Source of the DNA: Semisulcospira habei
Taxonomy: Eukaryota; Mollusca; Gastropoda; Semisulcospiridae
Length of the DNA: 64,000 bases
Assembly (NCBI GenBank): GCA_036245525.1
Contig: BTPG01000005.1
Location: 213,349,375 to 213,413,374 of the forward strand
Direction of reading: 5' to 3'
How positions within the stretch are numbered: the stretch's first letter is position 1; each line of letters starts with the position of its first letter. A program made the position numbers and the translations under genes. Below the pieces are notes generated by a model that did not search any database, was not told the origin of the DNA, and saw only the letters and a program-made list of their open reading frames with translations. Of this stretch, positions 1 to 11,810 are shown piece by piece.

Positions 1-635
<635 letters not shown>

Positions 636-646
636 AAGTGTTGGTA

Positions 647-1156
<510 letters not shown>

Positions 1157-1616
1157 TTAATAAACTGGGCACTGTGGCGCCACTCGGGATGAATATGAAA
1201 GATTAACATTGTTTACCTTGCTTGTGTCTGCTACTTTACCTCACTGATTTACTACTCACTAATCAGTTACGTGCTGTTGGCGCTGGTTGATATGTACATT
1301 TCCCTTGGGGACTTTCTCAGCGCTGGCCGAACGTTTAGTTGGATCCCTTGCCCTTCCCTGTCGGGCACCGGGTCTCCGGCTCACGGTTTGATACGCGGTT
1401 TTGGGGCGGGGCGATCGTGTGCATCCCTTGGGGATGTATGTGGTCGTCTTGTTGCGTACCTGTGTGTTTTTCTGTGGGCTGGTGGGTGCCCGTTGGATGG
1501 GGTTGGTGGCTCTGGCTGATTGTCTTCCGCCCCCCCCCCCCTCCCTTTTTTTTTTTTTTTTTTCCCCTTCCTCCTTACTCCTTCCCCCCTTCCCCCCCCC
1601 CCCCCCGCCCCCATCT

Positions 1617-1677
<61 letters not shown>

Positions 1678-1926
1678 CCCCCTTATTTTTTGAGTTACCC
1701 TTGAAGACGGTTTCACAACTACCTACTCTCCCCTTATACCAATATTCTCTTACTGATTTTGATTCTTTGCTTTGTTTTCATGACTTATTACTTGTTGTGT
1801 ACCGTGCTAAATGCTGGGGTTTTTTTCCCGGGGTCCTCCCGTTTTTCCCCGAGGTAGTCCTCAACTTGAAGGTGATATAAAGTTTGCCTTCGGGTTGGTG
1901 TTTAGCAGGCTTTGTGTATTATACAC
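1157..1926. other. Spacer of fold-back element
   Basis: No coding signal. It includes poly-C/poly-T and a (CT)n tract (1620-1674). A short stretch around 1440-1510 ('TTTTTCTGTGGGCTGG' and neighbours) resembles 59160-59270 near the DIRS-like element, suggesting another dispersed repeat. Confidence 0.6.
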
Positions 1927-1987
1927 TCAGCCTACTTCGTGCCCAAGGGTACTCCCCATTCGTTCTCTCTCTCTTTCTCTCTCTCCG

Positions 1988-2070
<83 letters not shown>

Positions 2071-2412
2071 GGCCTCATCTACACGCCTTTTCTTTCGCTC
2101 GCTCCTGCACGTGCTTGCACACACTCTTGTCTCTCGTGTTCAGGTTCTTTCCGAGTCTCTCTCTTACGCGATTTTTCGTTGACGTCATTTTTACTTTTTT
2201 CGCACTTTTGTTCTTCCTTTTCTTTTCTTTTATTTTACGTCACCTCCTTCAGTTGCCACATTCCTTCTGCCATTGAAGATAAGTAGCGGCTAATCTCTAT
2301 GTTTGTTTGTTTGTCTATTTTGACAAAGGGTATTTACCCGAAATATTAATAAATTGTGTTGTACCCGTCTTTTCTAAGCGTGTTTCTTTCTCCGTTGGGT
2401 ACTTCTTTGCAT
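1927..2412 (+). repeat. Right arm of fold-back element
   Basis: Inverted partner of 647-1156, with an internal (CT)n tract at about 1994-2064. The outer 90 bp or so (into the 36-nt extension, to about 2443) is nearly identical to 60922-61013, linking this element to the insertion inside the DIRS-like gag. Confidence 0.9.
2321..2343 (+). other. Hairpin with flanking GAAA (hammerhead-like motif, degenerate)
   Basis: TGACAAA, then GGGT-loop-ACCC, then GAAAT. The layout parallels the better match at 61051-61075 (CTGAGGA, stem, GAAA) and the core order of hammerhead ribozymes found in Penelope-like elements. This copy lacks the full CUGANGA core, so it is unlikely to be active. Confidence 0.3.
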
Positions 2413-2450
2413 ATTACACGCTTGGCAGTCACCTTTTTGGTCTGGATTAA

Positions 2451-2610
2451 GTGTTGGTAATGGTTTTGTATAGTGTCTAAAGTGCTCTAAGTGTTGTTAA
2501 TGGTTTTGTATAGTTAATAAAATGCTCTGAGTGTTAGTAATGGTTTTGTATAGTGTCTCAAGTGCTCTAAGTGTTGGTAATGGTTTTGTATAGTGTCTAA
2601 AGTGCTCCAA
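2451..2610. repeat. 40-bp tandem repeat, four units
   Basis: Four consecutive 40-nt units beginning GTGTTGGTAATGGTTTTGTA, each with a few substitutions, followed by a partial fifth start. The first 13 nt of the unit form part of the 14-bp direct repeat flanking the fold-back element. The array abuts the truncated end of Polinton copy B. Confidence 0.9.
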
Positions 2611-2616
2611 GTGTAG

Positions 2617-4576
2617 GTTTAGTTGTATTGCACAGACAACTGAGAAATATTTGACTTTTAGGTTGGACAACAAATTAGTGTTTTATGACTCAAGGCAACA
2701 TTTGTCTTTAGGTCTTGCCAGTCTGGCAGATGGACTGACTGAGTTTCCAATAACAAGTAAATATTTTGAGCCAGACTTAATTAAGAAAGGTGTGTATCCT
2801 TATGAGTACATCAGTGACTGGGTTGTGTTTGAGGAAACAAGACTGCCACCAAAAGAGAAATTTTATTCCACACTAAATGGAAAAGGTATTTCTGACTCTG
2901 ATTAACAACATGCACTTTATGCATGGGATAAATTAGGATGTCAGACAATTGGTGACTACCATGACCAGTACTTAAAGGCTGACGTTTGTTTGCTAGCAGA
3001 CATATTTGAAAGTTACCATGAAAAGGGTCTATTACACTACAGTCTTGACCCTGCTTGTTACATAACTAGTCCCGGCATGACATGGGATGCATTTTTGAAA
3101 TCCAGTAAGATATTTATAGACCTGTTGTCTGATTGTACAATGGGTGAAATGGTGGAACGCGGATTGAGAGGAGGCATTAGTATTGCAGCGAACAATTATG
3201 CAAAAGCCAACAACAAATATCTTGATGACCTTGGGTTTGACCCCAAGGGGTCAAGGTCATTCATTACGTACTTAGACGCTAACAATTTGTATGGGTTCGC
3301 AATGTGTGAATTATTGCCCTTGAAAAACTTTTGTCTGTATGATTTGTCACAGTATGACATAACAGAGATAACAAACAATATTATGAATCATGACCAAAAT
3401 GATGCGAAGGGTTGGATCTTTGAAGTAGACCTGGAGTACCCACACCATCTACATGATTATCATAATGATTATCCATTGGCTGTTGAGAAAATGAGTATGA
3501 CAGGAAAAAAAGAAGACACTAAACTTTTGCCGAATTTAAATGACAAATTCAGTTACGTTTGCCCCTACCGCTTGTTACAGTTTTACATCAGATATGGGTT
3601 AGTACTAAAGAAAGTTCACAGAGGCATTCAATTTGATCAAAGTGCTTTTATGAAAGATTACATAATGAAGAACACAACATTGCGTGCCAGGGATGGCAAC
3701 ACTGCATTTGACAAAGACTTCTTTAAACTTATGAATAATGCCTGTTTTGGAAAGAAGATGGAAAATCCTCATCACCGCAAAGATGTGAGACTTGTTACGA
3801 CTGAATCGGGTGCAATTAAACTTACAGGTAAGCCACAGTACACAGGGTATAAAGAGTTTCATTCATCATTGTATGCAGTGTCACTCAAAAAAAAAAGATT
3901 GTTAAACTGGACAAGCCAGTATTCATTGGTATGATAAATCTTGAGTTATCAAAATTACTAATGCTTGAATTGTCTTTTGATTACTTCAAACCAAAGTATC
4001 CTGAGTGTCGTCTGCTATACACTGACACTGACTCTATGATCATAGACGTGTGTACTGAAGACTTTTATGAAGACATGAAAACAGAGTTACACATGTATGA
4101 CACGTCTGACTATCCAAAGGAACATCCATTGTATTGTACACAGAATAAAAAAGTGCCTGGAAAATTTAAGGACGAATTAAATGGCGTGCCTATTGTTGAG
4201 TACGTTGGACTGAGATCAAAAATGTATTCTATACTGCATCAAAAGGGAAGTCGGTCGAAAGCCAAAGGAATAAAAAAAAAAAACAGCAATAAAAAATAAA
4301 GACATCCGTCATGAACATTATAAGGAAGTGTTAGATGGTGCATTAATGCCTGATTATCCAAACAAGTCACTGAGGTCAAACAAACATAATTTAGAAATGA
4401 TCCAAACACATAAGAAGTCACTTGCAGTTGGTGACACGAAACGTGTTTTTCACTCCAAAGAGAAGGCTTTTGCACCTGGACATTACAGGCTTAAGTTATC
4501 TGAAGACATTTGTGATGAACTGATTGACGAGTTAGTTACTGAAATGAGTAACAGTGTCTGGGGGAATAATCTGTAA
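2617..4576 (+). pseudogene. Polinton protein-primed DNA polymerase B, C-terminal half, broken (copy B)
   Basis: Palm and thumb part of a family-B protein-primed polymerase that would copy the linear element. Visible motifs are motif A 'DANNLYGFAM' (about 3275), motif B 'LMNNACFGK' (about 3730) and motif C 'YTDTDSMI' (about 4020). Breaks against copy A: a TAA at about 2903, a poly-A length shift near 3890, and an altered A-rich stretch near 4270-4300. The exonuclease half is absent because of truncation. Catalytic residues survive but the reading frame does not. Confidence 0.9.
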
Positions 4577-4591
4577 TTCTTCTCTGACAAA

Positions 4592-4607
4592 TGCCCTCTG
4601 AGGGGCA
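4592..4607. terminator. Conserved hairpin between convergent PolB and integrase (copy B)
   Basis: TGCCC/GGGCA stem with a short central loop, in the roughly 70-nt gap between two converging genes. Copy A has the same stem at 16049-16064 with different loop bases. A shared transcript-end role is an inference from position and stem conservation. Confidence 0.4.
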
Positions 4608-4644
4608 GGGTCATACAGGTAATATATTGGTGGATTACCGGGGA

Positions 4645-5493
4645 CTATTTTTTTTTTATGTTGTGTACAGATATAAACCATATGGGGTCTGTTGCCCTGC
4701 GTCTGACGTCATTTTCGGCCTCTCCAGGTTGATATAGATATCCTACCTGTTTTGTAAATAAACTTGTGTCTGGCACTTTTGTTTTTATTTCTGACCCTGA
4801 CGGCACTGTTTTTACTTTAATAGCATCTGTGGGTTTTACATGGCCTTCATTATTCATTGCTTTTATCACATGTGGCAATCTTATTACCCACTCAGTGTTA
4901 CGCGTGTCATGCATGAGTTCCTTAGAATACTGGTAACTGAAAAGTCTTTCTGATAACTGTTTGTTAAAGTTCTCAACAATTGCCTGTGATCTGTGTACGC
5001 CAGGAATGCCTCGCCGCACTAGCACATTATGCTTTGCAAATAATTGATTAACTGTTCCTTTAAATTCAGATCCATCATCGACCTGCACAAGTCTGGGAAA
5101 TATTAAAGGGCCTCGACTATAAATTTTTGATAATGCAGTGGCTACTGTTGAGGCATTCTTGTCAGTTATGGGTTCGGCATCCTTGTACCTTGAAGCAATG
5201 TCGACAACAGTTAATGCGTACTTGTAACGCTTTTTTCTTATTGTGTCATGGGGTAAAAACAAGAGGTCCATTTGATGGGTGTCATTTGGTATGGTGTTTT
5301 CAAAATGTGGTCTTGTTATTTTTCTTGGTGCAGGGAGATATATTTGCCATATTGCCTGTTTTTGCAACCACTGTTTTATCGCATTTAGTGTTACATCCCC
5401 ACGCACGGCCGCATGTATTTTTTCTATTGCAGTGTTTCCTTTTCAGTAGCCAATAGGGGAGTTATATATTTTTGATAGTTTAATGTCTGTCAT
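4645..5493 (-). pseudogene. Polinton retroviral-type (DDE) integrase, nonsense mutant (copy B)
   Basis: Integrase that would insert the element into host DNA. The rve core shows 'HQMDLLFLP' (first Asp), 'QVDDGSEF' (second Asp) and 'AIVENFNKQ' (Glu), preceded by the Polinton-typical 'KQAIWQIYLPAPR' segment and followed by a C-terminal 'RRRATDPIW' tail. The likely start is the ATG at 5493; a TGG-to-TGA change at 5443-5445 stops the frame after 16 codons, whereas copy A has Trp there. The remaining 253-aa frame keeps all catalytic residues. Its start lies inside the 3' end of the next gene upstream. Confidence 0.9.
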
Positions 5494-5911
5494 TTTTTCT
5501 AGCAATGAAATCTCCTGTAAAATAAACAAATGTCATTCCCACTAGAACAAAGATTATTTCTCCATTTCTTTGTTCTGGACTGGGTTGATAGTAGTCACTT
5601 AGTTTTGGTTTTGGGATAGACATGTCTTCACCTGTGACAAGATAGTATTCCCTGATTGCGTCATCGACATTAGAAAATGTATGCTGTGCGTGACCCTGTA
5701 GTCTGAGTTTTTCATTGATAAAATCAAGTTTCTCAATTCTTTGTTTTTCGTATGCCTGCTGGGCTTGTGCTAATTTTTCTGACACTTCATTATGACGCTT
5801 TAATTCTTCTGCAGATTCCTCTCTACCCATTTTTGAAAAGAGGTAGTTTGATCCACTGAATGCCAGGGCGTTGACAACGGCACCTCCCACAATAACAGCT
5901 AGTGTCGCAAT
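5480..5911 (-). pseudogene. Polinton small conserved gene (136-aa frame), start codon lost, copy B
   Basis: Homologue of 16940-17377. Features are a short hydrophobic N-terminus ('GGAVVNALAFSGSNYLF'), a charged helical middle likely to be a coiled coil, and a hydrophobic C-terminal stretch ('GEIIFVLVGMTFVYFTG') ending in basic residues, so a membrane-associated protein is plausible. The position matching copy A's ATG reads ATT, so the native start appears lost. Function unknown; the neighbours suggest a virion-type or assembly role, which is inference. Confidence 0.6.
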
Positions 5912-5924
5912 ATATTATTTTTAT

Positions 5925-6155
5925 TTACATAGATATATTTTCAGGAATAATTCCCTGCTTGACAAAAAAATCTTTCATGGCAATTGACGCTCTGACAACT
6001 GCAATTAATTTAACTGAATCTTCAATGTCTAATCTGCTAAGGTCTGCAGATTTCATTTTGAGGAGACCTTTTCCAAGCATAGAATAAGCTACTGCTGATC
6101 CGCTGATCATGGCAGAATGATAAACAAGATTCATTATATTCTTTGTTTCACTCAT
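5925..6155 (-). CDS. Polinton small hydrophobic protein, copy B
   Basis: About 76 aa from the ATG at 6155. It has a central hydrophobic stretch ('LVYHSAMISGSAVAYSML') followed by an amphipathic helix and the ending 'QGIIPENISM'. The counterpart is 17387-17617 in copy A, with conserved length and ending. Probably a small membrane protein of the element. No family I can name. Confidence 0.65.
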   Translation of the reverse strand: MSETKNIMNLVYHSAMISGSAVAYSMLGKGLLKMKSADLSRLDIEDSVKLIAVVRASIAMKDFFVKQGIIPENISM

Positions 6156-6192
6156 TTTCTTAGGCAATAAAAATTAAAATAAATATTTTTAT

Positions 6193-6624
6193 TTATTGCA
6201 TGAAAAATGGGTCGACAGGTTTTGGTGTTACTGATAATGTGGCAACTTCTGGTTTTGCAGATGGAGTTTCTAATTTTTTGGTCACTGTTTGAGTGTGCGG
6301 CTTGTATTTTTTGTATAATTGGTAACCTGAGAAAACAAATACAACAACAAATCCAGCAAATATATATCTTGTTGAGTTAGTTGATAGTCTCTCACTTTGT
6401 TGTGGGTGTGACGGTAGTGATGGTCCTGACAGTGTTAGCACTTGTCCTGACGGACCTGACGGACCTGACGGCGGGTCAGTTACTGTTTGTGCCTTAAGCT
6501 GTAATTTCTTTTGCCTGTTATAATCCGCTAATTTTGTCCCAGCTTGTACTCTACCTGGGTTTTTCTGTTTAGACACTGTCAAAACAGGGTTCTGTTGGGG
6601 TGTCTTCTCGTCCGTCTGATCCAT
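6193..6624 (-). CDS. Polinton single-pass membrane protein, Pro/Gly-rich, copy B
   Basis: 143 aa, intact. A basic, Gln-rich N-terminal part contains 'GRVQAGTKLADYNRQKK' and a short Gly-Pro-Ser repeat; a single membrane segment ('YIFAGFVVVFVFSGYQLY') is followed by a basic tail. The copy A counterpart (17654-18100) is frameshifted. Function unknown. Confidence 0.7.
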   Translation of the reverse strand: MDQTDEKTPQQNPVLTVSKQKNPGRVQAGTKLADYNRQKKLQLKAQTVTDPPSGPSGPSGQVLTLSGPSLPSHPQQSERLSTNSTRYIFAGFVVVFVFSGYQLYKKYKPHTQTVTKKLETPSAKPEVATLSVTPKPVDPFFMQ

Positions 6625-6727
6625 TTGGTCAATCCTTTTCTTTTCTTAGAAAATTTAATTTTGAAAAATCAATATGGCTCCCAGTGACAAGCAACATTAC
6701 CATAGGAGCAAGATAATTTCCAAATTT

Positions 6728-7096
6728 CTAATACAAAAGGCATGCTAATTTACCAATTGAACTTGTTACTATTGGATTTGATCCCAAGTCGCAACTTAGG
6801 CTGTCAGTATCAGCAACTGGCAGGAAGTGACTAACAGTTTTTGTATATAATGATACTAAAGACCGACTCAGATCATGCGTCATTAGTGAAGCGATGTGAT
6901 TTTCATAAATTAAATGTAATTTAATTAATTCATCGGCTGAAGGAGATTCTATATCTTGTGTCAGGTACTGTTTGCCTAGATAAGCTTTCGACTTGCCCGA
7001 TACAACTACAGAGAGAAGCCGCTGTTCCTTAGAGTCTAAGTCTTTGTTTTCTAAAGCGCCAATATCATTCAATAATAACAATTCGTCTGAATTCAT
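6728..7096 (-). CDS. Polinton small conserved protein, copy B
   Basis: 122 aa, intact, starting 'MNSDELLLLNDIGALENKDL'. Mostly helical and acidic, without a membrane segment until a short hydrophobic C-terminus. Homologue of 18208-18555, which differs at many third positions while keeping the protein recognisable. It is the last gene before similarity between copies ends. Function unknown. Confidence 0.7.
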   Translation of the reverse strand: MNSDELLLLNDIGALENKDLDSKEQRLLSVVVSGKSKAYLGKQYLTQDIESPSADELIKLHLIYENHIASLMTHDLSRSLVSLYTKTVSHFLPVADTDSLSCDLGSNPIVTSSIGKLACLLY

Positions 7097-7174
7097 TTTA
7101 TAATGAATAATAATAATAATAAGTAAAATAAAAATGTAGCACTTACCTTTGAGCCAAGGCGGGGCTGTTTCGAC

Positions 7175-7438
7175 TTAATTAGTCTCATCAGAAAGGTCAT
7201 CAACCTTTGACAGCCCATTGTGAATGAAAAATTTTCCATGGTCACCTACTTTGTACCAAAGACCACATGTCAAAGCCAAATGTGAATTGCTCTCGGATGT
7301 GGTTTGTGTGTGTCTGTGTGCTGAGCTGTTGGTACATTCTATCCAAGGAAAAACAGATGCACGGGGCACTCCCGGACTGAGCACAAAACTCATACCACGT
7401 GCATGTGATTTCCTCTGACACATCACGCTAAATATCAT
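7175..7438 (-). CDS. Unidentified open frame, 87 aa
   Basis: The frame ends 'CGLWYKVGDHGKFFIHNG' plus an acidic tail and looks more protein-like than its neighbours, but I do not recognise the family. It lies beyond the part of copy B shared with copy A. It could be a fragment of another transposon gene or chance. Confidence 0.25.
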   Translation of the reverse strand: MIFSVMCQRKSHARGMSFVLSPGVPRASVFPWIECTNSSAHRHTQTTSESNSHLALTCGLWYKVGDHGKFFIHNGLSKVDDLSDETN

Positions 7439-7525
7439 ATGATGTGATGTGTAAATTTGATGGTATGTTCAAAAGCCGAGAGCAATGTAAGCCACTTATA
7501 TTTCAATTCTCAGTAAGCGGTGGAA

Positions 7526-7720
7526 CTACTCTGATGTATCCATTGGTTTTTCACTATCCATTGGTTTTCCACCTGTCTGTTGTTTTTCTTTTCTTCTCTC
7601 TGCAATAAATGCAACCAATCTTTTGAGTGTAGGGCTTTTTTCTTGTAATTGTTTCATTTTATCATCGAGATCTTTTGCAATGTTCTCATTCAGCTGTACA
7701 TCCTTCTCTTTTAATCTCAT
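7526..7720 (-). CDS. Small coiled-coil-like open frame
   Basis: 64 aa, Lys/Glu-rich ('LDDKMKQLQEKSPTLKRL'), with a duplicated 'KPMD(S/T)' near the C-terminus. Upstream on the same strand, to about 7960, other frames read as helical peptide with stops, suggesting a decayed longer gene. It might be a gene of copy B absent from copy A. No family assignment. Confidence 0.3.
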   Translation of the reverse strand: MRLKEKDVQLNENIAKDLDDKMKQLQEKSPTLKRLVAFIAERRKEKQQTGGKPMDSEKPMDTSE

Positions 7721-9440
7721 CTTTTGCTCCTCTCAAAAAATAGCTGTTTTAATTTTTTCTGTTTTTTTCCACAAGTATACCATAATTATTCTTTTTCCAT
7801 GTTTGAAACTGCCTCAAAGTTGTTTACATCAGCATGCACCATTATTGTATCAGCAATATTTGTCACCTCTTGTTCAATATTATTTAAGCTTTCTTTTAAC
7901 TCATGTACATTAACAGTCAGTTTTCTAATTCTTCTTTAAAACGAGCCACTTTTTTTTTAAAACGAGCGCACTACCGCTTATGGAGAAGACAATCTTGCAC
8001 AAAAGCACTTTTTCCACCAAAATATTGAGTCATGTTTGACTGTGCCTTGCTCGGGAGTTCGGTTTTATTCTAGAAATGTCTTGACACGCACTGGTTAAAT
8101 CTTGTCGGCCCATTAAATTAACTAGCAGGCAAGCTGGTTTGGCCAAGCTGCTTTTGAAGTGCGCAGAAATAACAGTCAACACCCTCAACTCACAGATAGG
8201 GGTTTGGCATAAAGGTTTCTCTGTTTCCAACAGGTTGCAAACTCCTTTAGGTTTTGTTGCTTTTAAATTTAACTCACCTGTTAAATCATGCCCGGCACTG
8301 AAGGGCTTCTAAAGTGATTGAGCAAATGCTGGGCAGTGCATTACCTGCAGGCTGCCCGTATTGATTGGCACCCTGCATTAGTGGTATCCTCTGGGAATAA
8401 GCATAGGCATCTGATTTTTTGGTGTAACTAGAGCGATTACTGAAAAAATAGTATGCGTTATCGGGTGCCTGTATATCACCAGCAGTTTATTTTTCTGAGG
8501 AACAGGTTTTTCAGAAATAAGCTACCCGCCCAACTCTTTCACAACGCATGTCTTGCTATCGCCGTGTTGTCAAAGAGGAAAGTGCCGTCAAGTGGAGACC
8601 TGAAGTACAGTTAAAAGTAAAGTAAAGTAAAGCTTTGTGAAAGTAAAGTACAGTAAAGCCTTGTAAAAATGGAAGCCAGGCCTGGGGCCCGGGGCTCTTG
8701 AGGATCTGGCCATGTATCAGTTCATAAGAATCCCACTTGGCTCTTCTTGGCACCAGTAGACTTGAATGTGTTATTCGGGTGCTTTGCTAGTTCTTGATTG
8801 TCACCTCCATTAAGAGACTGATATGCAGCCCTTTGCCCATAACGAGTTATTGATAGGCTATTACGCCAGACACATTAAAAGCCCCCCAGCAATAATCATT
8901 AATCATTATTTTGAACAGCAGAGATTGTATTGCAGGCATCTGATTTTTTTTTTGGTGCTCAACTAGAGTTCATACAAGAAAAGTTAGCTATGTTATCGGG
9001 TACTGCGTGATGATTAATTTTTGTCATGCAGCCAGGTAATGCTTTCAGTGTTGTCCTTTATCCAATCCTATTAGCATATTCTGGGTTCACATTGATAGCA
9101 TTGTGCATATGTCGGGGTCGTTTCTTCGATTTGTGCAAGCAGGTAAATGCATGTCCATATGAGCGGGTACTTTAGAAAATTTCATCAATACCACGGCTGT
9201 GTGGCGCATATGCTTCCAACGCCATACATATTTGACTCATAATTATGATAAAGCCAGTCCCAGTCAGGAGAGGAACAGTGTTTCTCAAAAATCAATACCG
9301 GCAACGGGCGGCGTCGCGTGCACACTCTGTGCGGGGTAGAGAGATGATGAAGGTTAAAGCAATAATTAGGGGGTTAACTCAGTGATTATGTTAATGTAGG
9401 TTTTAAAATGTCATTATCTCTTTCTCTACGTCTGTTGCAG
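7721..9440. other. Non-coding stretch before the first LDLa exon
   Basis: No gene seen. Two diverged copies of a segment starting around 'GGCATCTGATTTTTT' occur at about 8406 and 8936. The segment at about 9105-9235 resembles about 47650-47760, where it joins the complex satellite. A short AAAGTA-rich repeat lies at 8610-8660. The part next to 9441 is presumably intron. Confidence 0.5.
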
Positions 9441-9557
9441 TGAACAATACATGCCGCACGGGACTGTTCCGATGCAGCAGTGGACAATGTTTGCATCCGT
9501 TGTATCGCTGTGATGGCTATAAATACTGCTCGGACGGCTCGGATGAAATGGACTGTG
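9441..9557 (+). CDS. LDL-receptor class A domain exon 1
   Basis: 117-nt exon, phase 1-1, bounded by TCTGTTGCAG and GTAAGTACAG. It encodes one complete LDLa repeat with six cysteines, beginning 'NNTCRTGLFRCSSGQC' and ending 'SDGSDEMDC'. The family folds around a Ca2+ ion using the pattern CDGxxDCxDGSDE; here the acidic residue before the fourth-block Cys is Tyr ('CDGYKYC'), so calcium binding may be weakened. The parent protein would be extracellular or membrane bound. The downstream intron contains Polinton A and the ATC satellite. Confidence 0.85.
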
Positions 9558-9797
9558 GTAAGTACAGATACTCGTAGGCGGACAGACTGACTAGGTTGCT
9601 GGCTTCCTGAACCTGGAGGGCAATTTCGGTCAAAATACTACCAGAAACACTGGCCGACATGAGCACACACGTTTTGGAAAAAGAGAGCGGTCAGACAGAT
9701 GATAGTAATGGTTAGTTATTTGGGTTTAACGCCAAGCAGGCGACTAAGACCATCTCACGGCAGAGATGACAGTAATGGGAACGGTGCCATGCACAAT

Positions 9798-9799
<2 letters not shown>
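9558..9799. other. Intron sequence after LDLa exon 1
   Basis: Begins GTAAGTACAGATA and matches the intron start after the second exon for tens of bases ('GACAGACTGACT' and neighbours), evidence for duplication of exon plus intron. It then runs into a short repeat-like segment before the (AG)n terminus of Polinton A. Confidence 0.7.

Positions 9800-9800
<1 letters not shown>

Positions 9801-9883
<83 letters not shown>
9801..9883. repeat. (AG)n at left Polinton terminus
   Basis: About 80 nt of AG repeats directly preceding the recognisable terminal repeat. The mirror-image position at the right end is (CT)n (32325-32436), so the tract belongs to the inverted repeat and not to a pre-existing AG target. 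Confidence 0.85.
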
Positions 9884-9886
<3 letters not shown>

Positions 9887-11035
9887 GACTCCTAAATCAA
9901 TAATGCCGTATCGATAGTTCTAAATCAAGGTAAAGTATATACGTAATCTCACGTTATCACAGTTGGCGTTCCTGAGAAATTGCGACTACACTATTCACTC
10001 CAGGTAATATTATATGTGGGCTAAAGCTTCCTTGTTTAACTGCGTCCCCACATCTCTCTCCCCCTCTCCCCCCCCCCCCCCCCCACACACACACATCCTC
10101 TACACGCCGTCTCACCGGCCACCCACCCCTTACCCTATACACTCCCCCACATCCTGTACACGCCACCCCCCCCCTCTTCCCCCCCACACACACACCCACC
10201 CCCTACCCCCACACCCCACCCTACCCCACCCCACCCTACCCTACCCTACAAAGCCCGACTGACACTCACAGTTCACTGAGGCACCCACCCCAATCCCCAC
10301 ACAGGCACCCACCTTTCACACACAAACAAATCCGTTCTGTGTCAACCCTTCACATTTATGTCACTAAGGCAATAGAACAGATTTTCTCGTTCTGTGTCAA
10401 CCCTTCACATTTATGTCACTAAGTCACTAATACAAATTTAATTTGTGGGACAAACATTGAAAATAGGTTTTTCTCAAAATATAGATCACCAGGCCATTCC
10501 TTAATAATTAGGACACGCAACGTTAGTAGAAGAATAGAGAAATAAGAATTTTGTTTTGTTTCGACGTCTGACAAAGTGCGGAGAAAAACACATCAAAACA
10601 TCCGGGCGGACCAACCTACGACGCATTTGAAATTGAAAGACAAAACCCATAATCTACTCTTAGTGAGAGACCTCAGTGATTCAAAGTCACTATACACGCA
10701 CCCTGTTTACGAGTGTTTTAGATCAACAAATCACGCGAGGACAGAATGGGCATGCCTGAAATCGGGTGCCTGTATTTGTATTTTCTGATTTTGAAACCGG
10801 ATCCAAGAACACTTGCTGTCGTGTGTGGGGTTTATTGCCTTCCAACCAGGCCAGAGCAGGAAGAGAATACAGCCAGACAGCTTTTGCGTAGTCATTATTA
10901 TAACACTTGCCGTAGGGTGTGTTTACTAGATTGCATCCCTTTCATGACCAGGAAGGTGTGCTTGAAATCGGTAGTGAAACGGCTACCTTTTTATTCTCAG
11001 TGGAGACGGCCCTGTACTGTACCTTTCATGCCCAA
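9884..11035 (+). repeat. Left terminal inverted repeat, Polinton A
   Basis: Matches the reverse complement of 32140-32324 (outer part) and 25186-26165 (inner part). It contains a C-rich block with CCCTA/CCCCA repeats (10070-10250) and a duplicated segment 'TTCTGTGTCAACCCTTCACA' (10330s and 10390s) present in both repeats. The arms have diverged by scattered substitutions and small indels. Confidence 0.85.
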
Positions 11036-11179
11036 GCTTTTGCGTAGTCATTATATAACACCTGCCGTGTGTGTGTGTGTGTGTGTGTGGGTGAATTTAT
11101 TAGCAGTACCCACCCCTTTCATGACTACATAGGCATGCATAGTGTTTTGTACACACAGTTTATATATTGTGTTTTAAAA
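11036..11179. other. Leader between left TIR and ATPase
   Basis: Contains a short (GT)n and an AT-rich stretch 'TTTATATATTGTGTTTTAAA' ending at the ATPase start codon; a TATA-like promoter here is plausible but not demonstrable. Confidence 0.4.
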
Positions 11180-11784
11180 ATGAACTTAATGACGCTAGAC
11201 CCACACTGTGGCTTATTTGTTGGTGCCACAGGCTGTGGAAAAACTGAATTTGTTCTTAATCTCTTACAACAAGATACATCCATCATTTTGAAAACATTGT
11301 GATATTTTGTCCTACTATCAAACACAACAGAGCTTATCACAACCGTTCATTCATTTGGACTGACAGCAACATTTATTTAGTCGACCCCGAGAAAAAACTG
11401 AATGACTACCTGCTATATTTTTACAAGCAATTTGAAGGACAGACAACTTTGTTTATTGTTGATGACTGCTCTGCAGAGAAGGATATTGTTAAGAAGAGAA
11501 ACACACTGGCAGAACTTGCCTTTAGTGGCAGACACGCAAATGTAAGTGTTTGGATTCTCACTCAGAAATATAATGCTGTACTGAAAGATTTTCGTGAGCA
11601 GTTAAAGTTTATCTGTTTGTTTTACTGTAAGGATCGTGACAGCTTTGAAGACTGTCTCAGAGAGAACGATGTTATACCAAATAAACATGAACGAGACAAT
11701 GTGAAAAACAAACTGAAATTGACTAAGCATCTAAAGCTTATTTTAAAGACAGATCAACCTACAGGGTATGGATTAGTGAATTAA
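11180..11784 (+). pseudogene. Polinton A32/FtsK-type DNA-packaging ATPase, frameshifted
   Basis: NTPase that would pump DNA into a capsid. Walker A 'GATGCGKTE' lies about 15 residues from the start, Walker B is 'TLFIVDDC', and a following 'ILTQKYN' resembles the sensor segment of this family. A one-base loss near 11300 (after 'ILKT') shifts the frame, so the product is split into about 40 and 161 codons. Total length of about 200 aa fits the family. First gene inside the left terminal repeat. Confidence 0.88.
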
Positions 11785-11810
11785 TTTAGCCTTATGGTTT
11801 GTCCATAAAA

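Larger units (their letters stand above)
2617..7110. mobile_element. Truncated Polinton/Maverick, copy B
   Basis: Nucleotide-level duplicate of about 14065-18570 in copy A, in the same orientation. It holds the polymerase C-terminal half on the + strand and the integrase plus four small genes on the - strand. The left end is cut inside PolB, next to the 40-bp tandem repeat. Similarity ends just after the 6728-7096 gene. No terminal repeats, ATPase or capsid gene remain. Lesions differ from those of copy A, so the two decayed separately. Confidence 0.85.

Noticed and set aside
10576..11132. Open frames of 70-128 codons within the left terminal repeat
   Set aside because: The same frames are partly present in the right repeat but are interrupted by different indels and contain no recognisable domain; treated as repeat sequence.
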